A DNA stretch of 64,000 nt from Nannocystis sp. RBIL2 (GCF_026626745.1 NZ_JAPNJW010000002.1:1698151-1762150), one strand, 5' to 3'. Counted from the first letter of the stretch, positions 33,757-42,410 are shown. The notes: generated by a model not told the origin, from the sequence alone. Numbers and translations are program-made.

Positions 33757-35076
33757 ATGGCTCGCTCGCACGCGCTCACGTCGGCTGTCCTCGCTGTCAC
33801 GATCACGCTCGCTTGCGGCGAGTCCGCAGGACCGTCGGGGTTGTCGGCGGGGACGATCACGAGCGCGTCCGCCGTGACCGCCGGCGCCACCACCGACGCG
33901 AGCGATTCCGGCAGCAGCGGCGGTCCCACCGGCAGCGACAGCGCGAGCACCGCTGCGCCATGCGATCAGCTCACGCTGTGTCCGACGACCACCGCACCCG
34001 ACCCGTCCACCGGCACGAGCACCGGCGACGGCACCACGCAGGGTCCGCTCACCACGAGCACCACCGATCCGAATACGCCCGCAGATCCGTGTGACGGCGT
34101 CGGCGACGGTCCGCACTGCGGCGGCGAGCTCGGCGGTCTCGCCGATCACAGCAGCCTCTACCAGTGCGCCGGCGGCTCGACGCAGTCGGCCACCCCCTGC
34201 CCCGGCGGCTGCGAGGCCGGCGCGTGCAAACCGATCGCGCGAGATCCGTGCGCCTCGGCGATGAGCGGCAACGGCCTCTACTGCGGCGGCACGCTGATGG
34301 GCGGCGACGCCACGGTCCTCTACAATTGTCAGAACGGCGCGACCGCGGGCCAGACAGCGTGCAGCGCCGGCTGCAAGGTCAACCCGCCGGGCGTCGCCGA
34401 CGCCTGCAACCCCGAGGGCGATCCGTGCCAGGGGGCGATGAGCGGCGACGGCCTCTACTGCGGCCAGAGCCTGCCCGAAGGTGACCCGAACGACCTGTAC
34501 GATTGTGCAGGCGGCGAGACTGCGAGCAAGACGGTGTGCCCCGACGGCTGCCAGGTGAATCCGCCGGGCGTGGCCGACGCGTGCAAGGCGGTGCCGAACG
34601 GCGGCGAGTGCTGCCTGCACGTCCCGCCCGGCGTGGTGACGCAGGCGTTCTCGGCCTGCGGCAACGGCGGCTCGCACTACGGCATCGACTACGGCGTCGC
34701 GCTCGGCACCCCGATCTACGCCGGCATCGCCGGCACCGTGGTCGGCCAGCAGACCGGCCTGCCCAACTGCTACGACAACGGCTGCAGCATGCAGTGCTGG
34801 AACGCCTTCAACTACGTCAAGCTGAAGTCCGACTGCGGCGACCCGAACAACCCGGCCAACGATCTGTTCGTCTACTACCTCCACATCGACAGCCTCGGGC
34901 CCGCGATCCAGAACGGCAGCCACGTCGATCAGGGCCAGCTCGTCGCCTACAGCGGCAACTCCGGCTGCTCGTCGGGGCCACACATCCACCTCGAGACCGT
35001 CAGCGTGCCCAAGGGCCAGAGCGCGAGCCTCAACACCTGCAGCTCGGAGAACCCCCTCGGCGACTTCTGCCCGTGA
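33757..35076 (+). CDS. Secreted M23-family metallopeptidase lipoprotein
   Basis: The ATG at 33757 gives MARSHALTSAVLAVTITLAC, a lipoprotein signal. The 439-residue product has a Ser/Thr/Gly linker, three Cys repeats of about 58 residues (motif GDGLYCG...LYxC...NPPGVADAC) and a C-terminal LytM/M23 domain. Zinc ligands are visible: H and D in SHYGIDYG and HxH in SGPHIHLE; the GTPIYAGIAGTVV strand is typical. M23 enzymes cut peptidoglycan cross-links or Gly-rich peptides, so a role in cell-wall turnover or prey lysis is plausible. The Cys repeats may bind the wall. Confidence 0.9.
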   Translation: MARSHALTSAVLAVTITLACGESAGPSGLSAGTITSASAVTAGATTDASDSGSSGGPTGSDSASTAAPCDQLTLCPTTTAPDPSTGTSTGDGTTQGPLTTSTTDPNTPADPCDGVGDGPHCGGELGGLADHSSLYQCAGGSTQSATPCPGGCEAGACKPIARDPCASAMSGNGLYCGGTLMGGDATVLYNCQNGATAGQTACSAGCKVNPPGVADACNPEGDPCQGAMSGDGLYCGQSLPEGDPNDLYDCAGGETASKTVCPDGCQVNPPGVADACKAVPNGGECCLHVPPGVVTQAFSACGNGGSHYGIDYGVALGTPIYAGIAGTVVGQQTGLPNCYDNGCSMQCWNAFNYVKLKSDCGDPNNPANDLFVYYLHIDSLGPAIQNGSHVDQGQLVAYSGNSGCSSGPHIHLETVSVPKGQSASLNTCSSENPLGDFCP

Positions 35077-35477
35077 GCGCCGGCTCTCGGGTGTCTCGCG
35101 TACCCGGGCGACGAGCCTCTCAGCGAGCCCAGCCTGTGTCGCTGCGAACCTCCGCGAGACAGCGTCGTCTGTCGACGTGTCCGCGCTCGCGTGTCCTCGA
35201 CAACAAACCTCTCAGCGGGCCCAACCTACGTCGCTGCGACCCTCCGCGAGACCCTCACGGCTCGCCGGTCGTCGAACCATGATCGTCATCGCAGTCCGGT
35301 GCTCGTCGCCCTCGTGTCCGCGAGCTCGACGAGGCTCGAACCTCCGGCTCACACGGGTGCGCTCGCGCGTGCGCGCCGCGGGATCGTCGCCGCGGCGCGG
35401 CGGCGCGCCCGACTTGTGACCTGTCCCACGAGCCAGCTGGTCGAGCGCGGCGCCGGCCGGGTACACTGCGCGCGACG
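35077..35477. repeat. Gene-free interval with one direct repeat pair
   Basis: A 45-46 bp sequence starting CCTCTCAGCG and ending TCCGCGAGAC occurs at 35115-35160 and 35208-35252 with a handful of differences. Nothing else is recognised in the 400 bp. Confidence 0.6.
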
Positions 35478-36335
35478 ATGCTCGCGCTCCTCGTCCTCGC
35501 CGCCCTCGTCACCGCCGGCTCCCCGCTGCGGCGCGCGCTCGGGCTGCTCGTCGCCCTGCCGGCCTTCCTCGCCCCGTTCGGCGCCGACTCCCCGTTCCTC
35601 CGCGCGCTCCTGGCCGCGGCGGCGTTCTGGGGCTTCGCCCGCCTGATCGACCTCGCCCGCGAGCCGCGCGAGTTCGGGCCGGTGCGCCGGGTCGTCCACG
35701 TGCTGGCGATCGTCGACAGCCGCCGCTGCGGGTGGGTCACTCCGCGCTTCGACGTCGCGGTGTGGTCGCGGACCGCGGTCGCGGCTGCCTTCATGTACAT
35801 GTCCTTGTGGACAGGCGTGGTCCTGGCGCCGCACCACGGCGGTCTCCCGCTGCGCTGGCTGGCCGGGTGCGCCTTCATCTACGCCTTCGCCGAGACCGCC
35901 GCCGGCCTGCTCGAGGGCATCGGCCGGCTGCTCGGCGCTCGCGTGCCGCCGGTCCAGCGCCACCCGATCCTCGCCCGCAGCCTGCGCGACTTCTGGGGCG
36001 AGCGCTGGAACCTGGTCGTCAACCGCTGGCTGCGGCAGCACTGCTTCGTCCCGCTGGCGCGTCGCGGCCGCGCCGGCGCCGGCCTCGCGCTCGCGTTCGC
36101 CGTCAGCGTCGCCCTTCACACGTGGATCGTCGCCGCCTCGCTCGACCTCGACATGGTCTTGCGGACAGCCGCGTTCTTCTCCTTGCAGGGCGTACTGCTG
36201 GCGGTCGAGGGCCCGCTGCGGGTGCGCCGCTGGCCGCTGCCGCTGGCCCGGGCGTGGGCGCTGGGCGGCACCATCCTGCCGTCGCCGCTGTTCACCGAGC
36301 CCATGCTGCGAATGTTCGCCGAGCTGGTGACCTGA
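35478..36335 (+). CDS. MBOAT / wax-synthase-like membrane acyltransferase
   Basis: A 285-residue protein with about seven hydrophobic segments. The motif SLRDFWGERWNLVVNRWLRQ (residues 168-187) is the wax-synthase/MBOAT_2 signature, and the conserved membrane His is present (VALHTWI, residue 214). Such enzymes transfer acyl groups to alcohols or sterols at a membrane. Two copies of the dispersed repeat are read through: at 35797-35815 (MYMSLWTG, in a membrane helix) and 36151-36168 (DMVLRTA). It stands alone between gene-free intervals. Confidence 0.82.
   Translation: MLALLVLAALVTAGSPLRRALGLLVALPAFLAPFGADSPFLRALLAAAAFWGFARLIDLAREPREFGPVRRVVHVLAIVDSRRCGWVTPRFDVAVWSRTAVAAAFMYMSLWTGVVLAPHHGGLPLRWLAGCAFIYAFAETAAGLLEGIGRLLGARVPPVQRHPILARSLRDFWGERWNLVVNRWLRQHCFVPLARRGRAGAGLALAFAVSVALHTWIVAASLDLDMVLRTAAFFSLQGVLLAVEGPLRVRRWPLPLARAWALGGTILPSPLFTEPMLRMFAELVT
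35797..35815. repeat. Dispersed palindromic repeat in MBOAT gene
   Basis: ACATGTCC-TTGT-GGACAGG, read in frame as part of a membrane helix. Confidence 0.65.
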
Positions 36336-36628
36336 GCCCGGCCCGGGTTAGTCGAGCACGCCACGCGGCTCGCGCCGCGGGGTCGCGCCGCAGCGACCTC
36401 GTGGGCGCGCCGTCGATCTTCGGCGACGAATCGACGAGCGGGCCCTGCCACTCTCAAACAACGGTCGCGCACGTGGACCGCCTCCACCTCGCACATCTGG
36501 CTCGATGCGCCGCACCGCCGCTCGAATTCGCCAGTTGCTCGATCCGCCCCGCCGACCATGCTCCCGACGCCGAGCCTCGGACGGGCGAACGACCGCCTGA
36601 CCCGAAGGACAGATCAGGAGAAACGACC
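36336..36628. other. Intergenic interval, nothing recognised
   Basis: About 290 bp before the small protein gene; presumably carries its promoter. Only a ribosome site (AGGAG, 36616-36620) at the right end is clear. Confidence 0.5.
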
Positions 36629-36865
36629 ATGACCACCCCGAATCAGAAGAATCCGCAGCAGGGCAATCGACAGGATCGCGGCACCGGCCAGACCCAGGAC
36701 GAGCGCCAGCGCAACCCGCAGCAGCCCGGCCGCCAGCAGACCGACGCGCCGGCCAGCACGCCGCGCACCGATCGCGATGTCCAGCAGCCCGACTACCCGA
36801 ACCGCAATCGCACCGACATGGGCGATCGCACGGACGTCGACGACAAGGGTCAGCAGGACCGCTGA
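36629..36865 (+). CDS. Small Gln/Arg/Asp-rich disordered protein
   Basis: A 78-residue protein with ATG at 36629 and AGGAG 8 bp upstream. The sequence is almost free of hydrophobic residues (MTTPNQKNPQQGNRQDRGTG...), rich in Q, N, R, D, P and T, and ends in DDKGQQDR. It should be intrinsically disordered and cytoplasmic. Similar composition occurs in stress-related or desiccation-protective proteins, but no family is recognised. A long GC-rich hairpin follows its stop. Confidence 0.65.
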   Translation: MTTPNQKNPQQGNRQDRGTGQTQDERQRNPQQPGRQQTDAPASTPRTDRDVQQPDYPNRNRTDMGDRTDVDDKGQQDR

Positions 36866-36890
36866 GCCCTGCAGTCGCGTGACGGTGCAA

Positions 36891-36929
36891 ACGCGCCGGG
36901 CCGACCTCTCGAGGTCGGCTCCGGCGCGT
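36891..36929 (+). terminator. GC-rich hairpin after the small disordered protein gene
   Basis: ACGCGCCGG + GCCGACCT, loop CTCG, then AGGTCGGC, one unpaired T, CCGGCGCGT: a 17-bp stem about 25 bp after the stop. There is no T-run, so termination is inferred only from position and strength. Confidence 0.6.
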
Positions 36930-37155
36930 CGTCGCGAGCGGCGTCGCAGCGCGCACGCTCGCACTCGACTGTCACTCGAAGCCCGGAACTCGAAACGATG
37001 CGAGCACGCGGTAGATCGCGCGACTTCGGATCCGGCTGCGACGCGCAGCGCCGTCGCCCGCGCGGACGATGGCCGGCGATCTTCTCATCGAATGCCCGCG
37101 CCGCGAGACGCAGTCAGACGCGAGCTCGGCCCATCGTCGTGATGGAGCGACGCGA

Positions 37156-37869
37156 TCAGAGCGTGTCGCCCTCACCCTCGCCGTCGCCCTGCGTGTCGCC
37201 CTCGCCCTCGCCCTCGCCCTGCGTGTCGCCCTCGCCGCCGTCGCCCTGCGTGTCGCCTTCGCCGCCGTCGCCCTGCGTGTCGCCTTCGCCCTCGCCGTCG
37301 CCTTGCGTGTCGCCCTCGCCGCCGTCGCCTTGCGTGTCGCCCTCGCCGCCGTCGCCTTGCGTGTCGCCCTCGCCACCGTCGCCTTGCGTGTCGCCCTCGC
37401 CGCCGTCGCCCTGCGAATCGCCCTGCGTGTCGCCCTCGCCGCCGTCGCCCTGTGAATCGCCCTGCGTGTCGCCCTCGCCGCCGTCGCCCTGCGAATCGCC
37501 CTGCGTGTCGCCCTCGCCGCCGTCGCCCTGCGAATCGCCCTGCGTGTCGCCTTCGCCGCCGTCGCCCTGCGTGTCGCCCTCGCCCTGCGAATCGCCTTGC
37601 GTGTCACCATCGCCCTGGCTCTCGCCGTCACCGTCGCCCTGCGACTCGCCATCGCCGTCGCCATCGCCGTCGCCGTCGCCTTGTGATTCACCCTCGCCGT
37701 CACCCTGCGAGTCACCCTCGCCCTCGCCCTCGCCCTGCGAGTCGCCCTCGCCGTCCTTCTGGTCGTCGTCGGCCTGGTCGTCCTCGATCTTGCCGTTGAT
37801 CTCGATGTCACAGCCGACCAGGAAGAAGAACGTGGACAGGGAAAGGATCGAAGTGCCGAAGATGCGCAT
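37156..37869 (-). CDS. Lipoprotein made almost entirely of GDTQGDGGE repeats
   Basis: A 237-residue product. The signal MRIFGTSILSLSTFFFLVGC is a strong lipobox. After a short DIEINGKIEDDQADDDQKDG stretch, the rest is tandem repeats of GDTQGDGGE (9 residues) and GDTQGDSQGDGGE (13 residues), extremely acidic and lacking hydrophobic residues. It should be a flexible, highly charged surface polymer, possibly Ca2+-binding. The DNA is a 27/39-bp minisatellite, so the length can change by slippage without frameshift. It is divergent from the ECF sigma gene. Confidence 0.85.
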   Translation of the reverse strand: MRIFGTSILSLSTFFFLVGCDIEINGKIEDDQADDDQKDGEGDSQGEGEGEGDSQGDGEGESQGDGDGDGDGDGESQGDGDGESQGDGDTQGDSQGEGDTQGDGGEGDTQGDSQGDGGEGDTQGDSQGDGGEGDTQGDSQGDGGEGDTQGDSQGDGGEGDTQGDGGEGDTQGDGGEGDTQGDGGEGDTQGDGEGEGDTQGDGGEGDTQGDGGEGDTQGEGEGEGDTQGDGEGEGDTL

Positions 37870-38013
37870 GAGTGTTGGTCTCCGCCTCCGAGTCCCCGGA
37901 CCTGCGAGGTTGTTACAGAGTGTGGGAAAGAAATTTTCACCGCCCCGCGCGAGCGTTTCCGCGCGACGCGCTCGCCTGTAACACCGCGGCGGGATCGGGT
38001 ACCTGGGGGTCGA

Positions 38014-38670
38014 GTGGGTTCGCTCCTACAACTTCTACGTCCGGGCTCGACGCCGAGCGCCTCCGAAGCGGAGGACCGCGAGGCCGAGCTCCTGCAACGC
38101 GCCCGCGGCGGCGACATCGAAGCCTGGTCGCGCCTCTATCAGGAGCACTTCGACCGCGTGTTCCGCCACCTCGCCTATCTCACCGGCGACACCGCCGCGG
38201 CCGAGGACCTGGTCCAGGAGACCTTCGCGCGGGCCTTCGTCGGCCTGGCCCAGTTCGAGGGCCGGGGCTCGTTCGCCGGCTGGCTGCGGGGGATCGCCGT
38301 CAACATCGTGCGCAAGCACTGGCGCTCGCGCTACCGTGGCGACCAGGCCATGGATCGTCTCGAGGTCGTCAGCGCCCAGCGCAGCGTCGGCACCGACGCC
38401 GACCCCGAGAGCGCGCACCTCCGGCAGCGCCGCGCCGAGGTCCTGATGGCAGTGCTCGAGACCCTGCCGCCGCAGCTGCGCGAGGCGTTCGTGCTGTGCG
38501 ACCTGCAGGACATGCCGGTGCCCGCGGCCGCGGCCGAGCTCGGCATCTCGCCCGGCAACCTGCGCGTGCGCGCCACCCGGGCCCGCGCACGGATCCGCAG
38601 CGAGCTCGTGCGCCTCGGCTGGCTCACCGAAGACTCTCACGACAAGGAGCGCGACCATGGCGACGCATGA
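38014..38670 (+). CDS. ECF-type RNA polymerase sigma factor
   Basis: A 218-residue protein with a GTG start. Sigma region 2 (LYQEHFDRVFRHLAYLTGDT, EDLVQETFARAF) and region 4 with its helix-turn-helix (LPPQLREAFVLCDLQDMPVP, AAAAELGISPGNLRVRATRA) are intact, with a short linker between, as in extracytoplasmic-function sigma factors. It directs RNA polymerase to stress or envelope promoters. The next gene, an apparent anti-sigma factor, overlaps it by 14 bp, the usual arrangement for co-regulation. Confidence 0.93.
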   Translation: MGSLLQLLRPGSTPSASEAEDREAELLQRARGGDIEAWSRLYQEHFDRVFRHLAYLTGDTAAAEDLVQETFARAFVGLAQFEGRGSFAGWLRGIAVNIVRKHWRSRYRGDQAMDRLEVVSAQRSVGTDADPESAHLRQRRAEVLMAVLETLPPQLREAFVLCDLQDMPVPAAAAELGISPGNLRVRATRARARIRSELVRLGWLTEDSHDKERDHGDA

Positions 38671-39778
38671 GGACGACGGCCTCCCGCCCGAGCTCGCGCC
38701 GTTCGCCCGCGACGCCGCCGATCACCTCGATCGGCTGGTCGCCAAGGCCCGGCCCACACCTGACTTTGCGGCCATGTTGGCTCGCGCCCGCGAGCTCGAC
38801 CCCGCCGCAGTGCCGGCCGACGCGGTCGCGCGCGCCGAGGCCCTGCCGCCCGTGGCCCCGCCCCCGCCCGCCGACGGCGAGGGCGACGCCGAGACGCTGG
38901 CGCCGTTCACCCGCGCGCTCAAGGCCGAGCTCGACGGCAAGCTCGCCGAGCGGCGCCTGGCCAGCATCCCGCCGCCGCAGGTGCCCCGGCGCCGCCGCGT
39001 GGGCGTGATCCTCGGCGTGGCCGCGGCCCTCGCCGCGGCCGTCCTGCTGGCCGTCGTCGGCCCCGACCTCGTGGCCCGGCAGACCGACGAGCGCGGCACC
39101 GCGGCGGCCCTCGACGGCGTCGGCGGCCGCCACGACGAGACGCGCGTCGGCGGCACCACCGAGGCTCACGTCGACGGCGCGGGCGAGCGACGCACGGCTG
39201 TCCGCGAGGACATGCCCGAAGCACCAGGTGCCACTATCCCCGAGGACATGCCCGAAGCAGCATCTGCAGGTGACCCCGGAGACATGCCCGAAGGGTCAGC
39301 TTCCGCCGCGGCGGAGGAGCCGGCCGAGGCGCGGCCGCGCAAGGCGGTCACGAAGGACGGCCCGCGCCGGCGCAAGCCGATCGACGACGCCGCACCCGCG
39401 CCCGCCGGCCTCTCGCTCGAGGACGAGGCGCAGCTGCTGTGGCAGAAGGGCGAGCTCGCGGCCGCCGAGCGCAAGTATCGGGAGATCTTGGCACTCCCCG
39501 GCGCGGGCGCCCGTGCCGAGCTGGCCTACGGCGACCTGTTCGCGCTGGCCCGCCAGATCCGCGGCGGCGACGGCCAGGCCACCGTGTGGCGCGAGTACCT
39601 GGGGCGCTTCCCCGGCGGTCGCTTCGCCGACGACGCCCGCGCGGGCCTGTGCCGCCGCAGCCCGACCGACGCCCGCGCCGCCTGCTGGCAGGACTACCTC
39701 GAGCACCATCCGACCGGCGCCCACCGCAAGCAAGCCGAGGCCGCCCTCGTCGGGGCCGGCGGCGCGGAGGCGCCGTGA
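38657..39778 (+). CDS. Probable membrane-bound anti-sigma factor
   Basis: A 373-residue protein overlapping the sigma gene by 14 bp. The N-terminal ~110 residues are cytoplasmic and lack the zinc HxxxCxxC motif; one transmembrane helix follows (about 116-138, VGVILGVAAALAAAVLLAVV). The periplasmic part has a disordered region in which the dispersed repeat supplies EDMPEAPGA, PEDMPEAASA and DMPEG, then a TPR-like C-terminus (LLWQKGELAAAERKYREILA). By position it should hold the sigma factor inactive until an envelope signal arrives. Sequence evidence for anti-sigma function is only topological. Confidence 0.75.
   Translation: MATHEDDGLPPELAPFARDAADHLDRLVAKARPTPDFAAMLARARELDPAAVPADAVARAEALPPVAPPPPADGEGDAETLAPFTRALKAELDGKLAERRLASIPPPQVPRRRRVGVILGVAAALAAAVLLAVVGPDLVARQTDERGTAAALDGVGGRHDETRVGGTTEAHVDGAGERRTAVREDMPEAPGATIPEDMPEAASAGDPGDMPEGSASAAAEEPAEARPRKAVTKDGPRRRKPIDDAAPAPAGLSLEDEAQLLWQKGELAAAERKYREILALPGAGARAELAYGDLFALARQIRGGDGQATVWREYLGRFPGGRFADDARAGLCRRSPTDARAACWQDYLEHHPTGAHRKQAEAALVGAGGAEAP
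39197..39295. repeat. Palindromic repeats with 36-bp spacing, in frame in anti-sigma gene
   Basis: ACATGCCCGAAG recurs at 39210, 39246 and 39282, exactly 36 bp (12 codons) apart, each preceded by GAGG or GGAG. The peptide EDMPE/GDMPE is repeated accordingly. Confidence 0.85.
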
Positions 39779-39888
39779 TGGCGCCTCGCTTGCGAGCGAC
39801 CGACTCCGGGCGCTCGTCTCTCGCGGCGTGCAAAAACTCGGCCCTCGCGGACCTGGCCGAGGGCACCGCCACGACGGGAGCCCCGCCC

Positions 39889-40686
39889 ATGCACCTCGCT
39901 GTGCCCACCGCGGCGACCAGCCGGCGCCTCGCGCGTCGCCTCGGCCTCACCGCGGTCCTGGCGCTGGCGAGCGCCTCCGCGTGCCTCAAGGAGTACACGA
40001 TCGGCGGCGCGAGCTCGACCGACGACAGCAACGTCGACACCGACGACACCAGCCACGCCAGCGAGGACAGCGACGACTCGCACGAATCCGAGACCTGCTC
40101 CGAGGGACAGACCGGCTGCGACGGCGGCACCACGTGTCTCGAAGGACAGGAAGGCTGCGACGGCGACACCAGCTGCGACACCGCCTGCGGCGACCCGACA
40201 TGCCCCGAAGGACAGGAGCCGTGCGGCAGCAACTGCGTCGTCGCGGGCACCTGCTGCGACGGCACCTGTGACCCGGTGCGGGAGCGCTGCGACGACGGCA
40301 CGTGCCGCTGCCGCGACGGCCTGGTCCGCTGCGGCAGCGTCTGCGTCGACACCCGCAGCGACCCTAACCACTGCGGCGAGTGCGACAAGGACTGCGGCGA
40401 CCCGGGCGTGTGCAACGCCAGCAAGTGCCTCGAGGGCTGCGGCGACGGCCGCACCGACTGCGACGGCGCCTGCGTCGTGCTCGGCGACGACCCGCTGCAC
40501 TGCGACGCCTGCGGCAGCCCCTGCGCCGGCGACCAGGTGTGCCTCGCGGGCGACTGCCACGTTTACACCTACGCCGGCGAGTGCCTCACCTGCCCCTGCC
40601 CCTCCGCCTGCACCGGCGACCTCGACGTCTGCTGCGACTCCGCCTACCTCGGCGCGGCGGTGTGCGTCGTCAACGGCTGCGGCTGA
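39889..40686 (+). CDS. Cys-rich lipoprotein
   Basis: I prefer the ATG at 39889 (GGGAG 8 bp upstream); an ATG at 39778 overlapping the anti-sigma stop is an alternative. The product is 265 residues with signal RLGLTAVLALASASAC. After an Asp/Ser-rich linker it is dominated by Cys motifs: three TCxEGQ segments (each from a repeat copy), then DGLVRCGSVCVDTRSDPNHC, GECDKDCGDPGVC and DDPLHCDACGSPCAGDQVC, a pattern of secreted disulphide-rich proteins in myxobacteria. It lies in the sigma/anti-sigma operon and could be a target or part of the sensing system. Confidence 0.82.
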   Translation: MHLAVPTAATSRRLARRLGLTAVLALASASACLKEYTIGGASSTDDSNVDTDDTSHASEDSDDSHESETCSEGQTGCDGGTTCLEGQEGCDGDTSCDTACGDPTCPEGQEPCGSNCVVAGTCCDGTCDPVRERCDDGTCRCRDGLVRCGSVCVDTRSDPNHCGECDKDCGDPGVCNASKCLEGCGDGRTDCDGACVVLGDDPLHCDACGSPCAGDQVCLAGDCHVYTYAGECLTCPCPSACTGDLDVCCDSAYLGAAVCVVNGCG

Positions 40687-40705
40687 AACACGCTAGGCTG
40701 GCCCC

Positions 40706-41857
40706 GTGCTCCTCGCCCCGACATGCGCGCTCGTCGCCCTGCTGGTCGCCCCCGCGGCCGGGACGGCTGGCGGATCGGGCATGTCCCCCGAGACAGGCGA
40801 TCCCGCCGGCGAGCCGCAGGAGTTCCGGGCCGCGCGCGCCGACATCCGCGGCTTCGACGAGGCCGCAGTGCTGGCGGCCCTGCGCCTGCGCCTGCCACGG
40901 CTGCCGATCGAGCGCCACGGCGGCGCGGCCCCGACCGAGACGCCGCACCTGTATCTCCAGCTCACCCGCGCCGCCGACGAGCGCGGGACGATCCGCGTGA
41001 TCACCTCGGATGGCCGCGCCTACGAGCGCAGCTTCGCCGTCGAGATCGGGCAAGAGGTCCGCGTCGCCGCCAGCACCGCCGCGAACCTGATCTTCGCCGT
41101 CGAGCAGGGCGCGGTAGCCCCCGACGCGGAGGACGTGGCGATCCCGCCGCCCGCGGTCGCCACCGCCCCCGAGCCGCCCCCACCTGCGCCCGAGCCCGAG
41201 CCCGAGCCGCCGCCCGTCCAGACCCAAGCGACAGGTCCCAAGGAGCATGTCCCTGAGGACATGTCTAAAAAGCCACGCTGGGAGCTCGGCCTCGGCCTGC
41301 ACGCCGCGACCGTCCTCGGCGTCGGTCCGCCGGCGTACGGCGGGCCTCTGGCCGGCGGCGGCGGCGGCCTGGGCTTCGAGGTGCGGAGCCCCCGGGGCTT
41401 CGCCGCGGCGCTCGAGACCCGCGCGATCGGCCAGGCCGAGGCGGGGTCCGGCCTCGGCCGCCTGCGCGTGGCGATCGCGGCCGGCTACGCCCTGCGCCAC
41501 AAGAGCTTCGAGCTGCCGATCCTCGTCGGTCTGGCGATCGAGCCGTGGTGGATCACGCGCGCCGGCGAGCGCGCGCCGCTGCTGGCCGCCGGCGACGACG
41601 ACGTCCTGGCCCGCCCGCCGCTGCTGGGCGGCTTCCTCCGGCTGTCGCCCGGCTGGCGAGCCCAGCCGTCGCCGCAGCTCGGCCTGCGCGTCGGCCCGCG
41701 GATCGAGCTCGGCGGCAGCTTCGCGATCGACGACCACGACGGCGCCCAGGTGGTCGGCCTGGCCGACACGGTCGGCACCCCGCGCTTCCGCGTCGGCGGC
41801 CTGGAGCTGTCGCTCGGCCTGGAGCTCGCCCTGCAGTTCGGGCTGCGGCCCCGCTGA
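40706..41857 (+). CDS. Secreted protein with Pro-rich linker and probable beta-barrel C-terminus
   Basis: A 383-residue product from a GTG start 20 bp after the Cys-rich gene. The signal is MLLAPTCALVALLVAPAAGT. An N-terminal alpha/beta domain (residues ~35-150) is followed by a Pro/Glu linker (PPPPAPEPEPEPPPVQTQ), a three-unit repeat array coding GPKEHVPEDMSKK, and a C-terminal region of alternating Gly and hydrophobic residues typical of outer-membrane strands (LGLGLHAATVLGVG, LELSLGLELALQFGLRPR). It probably sits in the outer membrane. No family is recognised. Confidence 0.75.
   Translation: MLLAPTCALVALLVAPAAGTAGGSGMSPETGDPAGEPQEFRAARADIRGFDEAAVLAALRLRLPRLPIERHGGAAPTETPHLYLQLTRAADERGTIRVITSDGRAYERSFAVEIGQEVRVAASTAANLIFAVEQGAVAPDAEDVAIPPPAVATAPEPPPPAPEPEPEPPPVQTQATGPKEHVPEDMSKKPRWELGLGLHAATVLGVGPPAYGGPLAGGGGGLGFEVRSPRGFAAALETRAIGQAEAGSGLGRLRVAIAAGYALRHKSFELPILVGLAIEPWWITRAGERAPLLAAGDDDVLARPPLLGGFLRLSPGWRAQPSPQLGLRVGPRIELGGSFAIDDHDGAQVVGLADTVGTPRFRVGGLELSLGLELALQFGLRPR
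40779..40798. repeat. Dispersed palindromic repeat near the start of the secreted-protein gene
   Basis: GGCATGTCC-CCCG-AGACAGG; read as GMSPETGD just after the signal peptide. Confidence 0.65.
41231..41272. repeat. Three-unit array of the 14-bp repeat in coding sequence
   Basis: ACAGGTCCCAAGGA, GCATGTCCCTGAGG and ACATGTCTAAAAAG in exact 14-bp register, coding the junction between linker and C-terminal domain. Confidence 0.85.
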
Positions 41858-41892
41858 CGCCGCGGCGGGGCGGGTGTAAAACCGGCGGTGCC

Positions 41893-42333
41893 ATGCGCCC
41901 CCTCGTCTCCGTGGCCCTCGCGGCGGTCCTCCTCGGTTGCGCGCACAAACCCACCGGCGGCCCTGTGTCGCTGCGCAGCGAGTCGGTCAAGGAAGACTCC
42001 GCCGACCTCCAGCTCGACCTCACCTACGAACCCAAGGGCCCGCGCCAGGTCGAGCTCGTGCTCAAGATGCGGGTCGCCGGCATCGTCGAGACCAACAAGC
42101 TGGTCGCCGAGATCTACATCAAGGGCTTCAACGTCGAGGGCGGTACGACCCGCTGGGACGGCTTCGTCCCGCCCCGCACGCCCCAGACCTTCCGCGTGCT
42201 GCTGTCCGTCGCCGAGGGCTTCGAAGAGGCCACCGCCACGGTGATGCTGTCGCGCTCGCAGGACAGCAACCAGCTGCTGCGCGAGGAGCTGACGTTCACG
42301 GTCGACGATCAGGGCGTGGTCCACAAGCAGTGA
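41893..42333 (+). CDS. Small lipoprotein, last gene of the ECF operon
   Basis: A 146-residue protein; MRPLVSVALAAVLLGCAHKP is a lipoprotein signal. The mature part (SADLQLDLTYEPKGPRQVEL, LKMRVAGIVETNKLVAEIYI, KGFNVEGGTTRWDGFVPPRT) looks like a single Ig-like or beta-sandwich domain. It lies 36 bp after the preceding gene, so it is likely in the same transcript. No family is recognised. Confidence 0.8.
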   Translation: MRPLVSVALAAVLLGCAHKPTGGPVSLRSESVKEDSADLQLDLTYEPKGPRQVELVLKMRVAGIVETNKLVAEIYIKGFNVEGGTTRWDGFVPPRTPQTFRVLLSVAEGFEEATATVMLSRSQDSNQLLREELTFTVDDQGVVHKQ

Positions 42334-42341
42334 GCCGCGCG

Positions 42342-42410
42342 ACATGACGGTTCGGGCATGTCCTCGGCGACATGTCTCGTTGATATGTAACAAGAGACAT
42401 GCCCGTGCGG
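42342..42410. repeat. Five-unit array of the 14-bp repeat between converging genes
   Basis: ACATGACGGTTCGG, GCATGTCCTCGGCG, ACATGTCTCGTTGA, an A/T-richer variant (TATGTAACAAGAG) and ACATGCCCGTGCGG. The array fills almost all of the 87 bp between the small lipoprotein stop and the stop of the converging gene. Confidence 0.88.
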
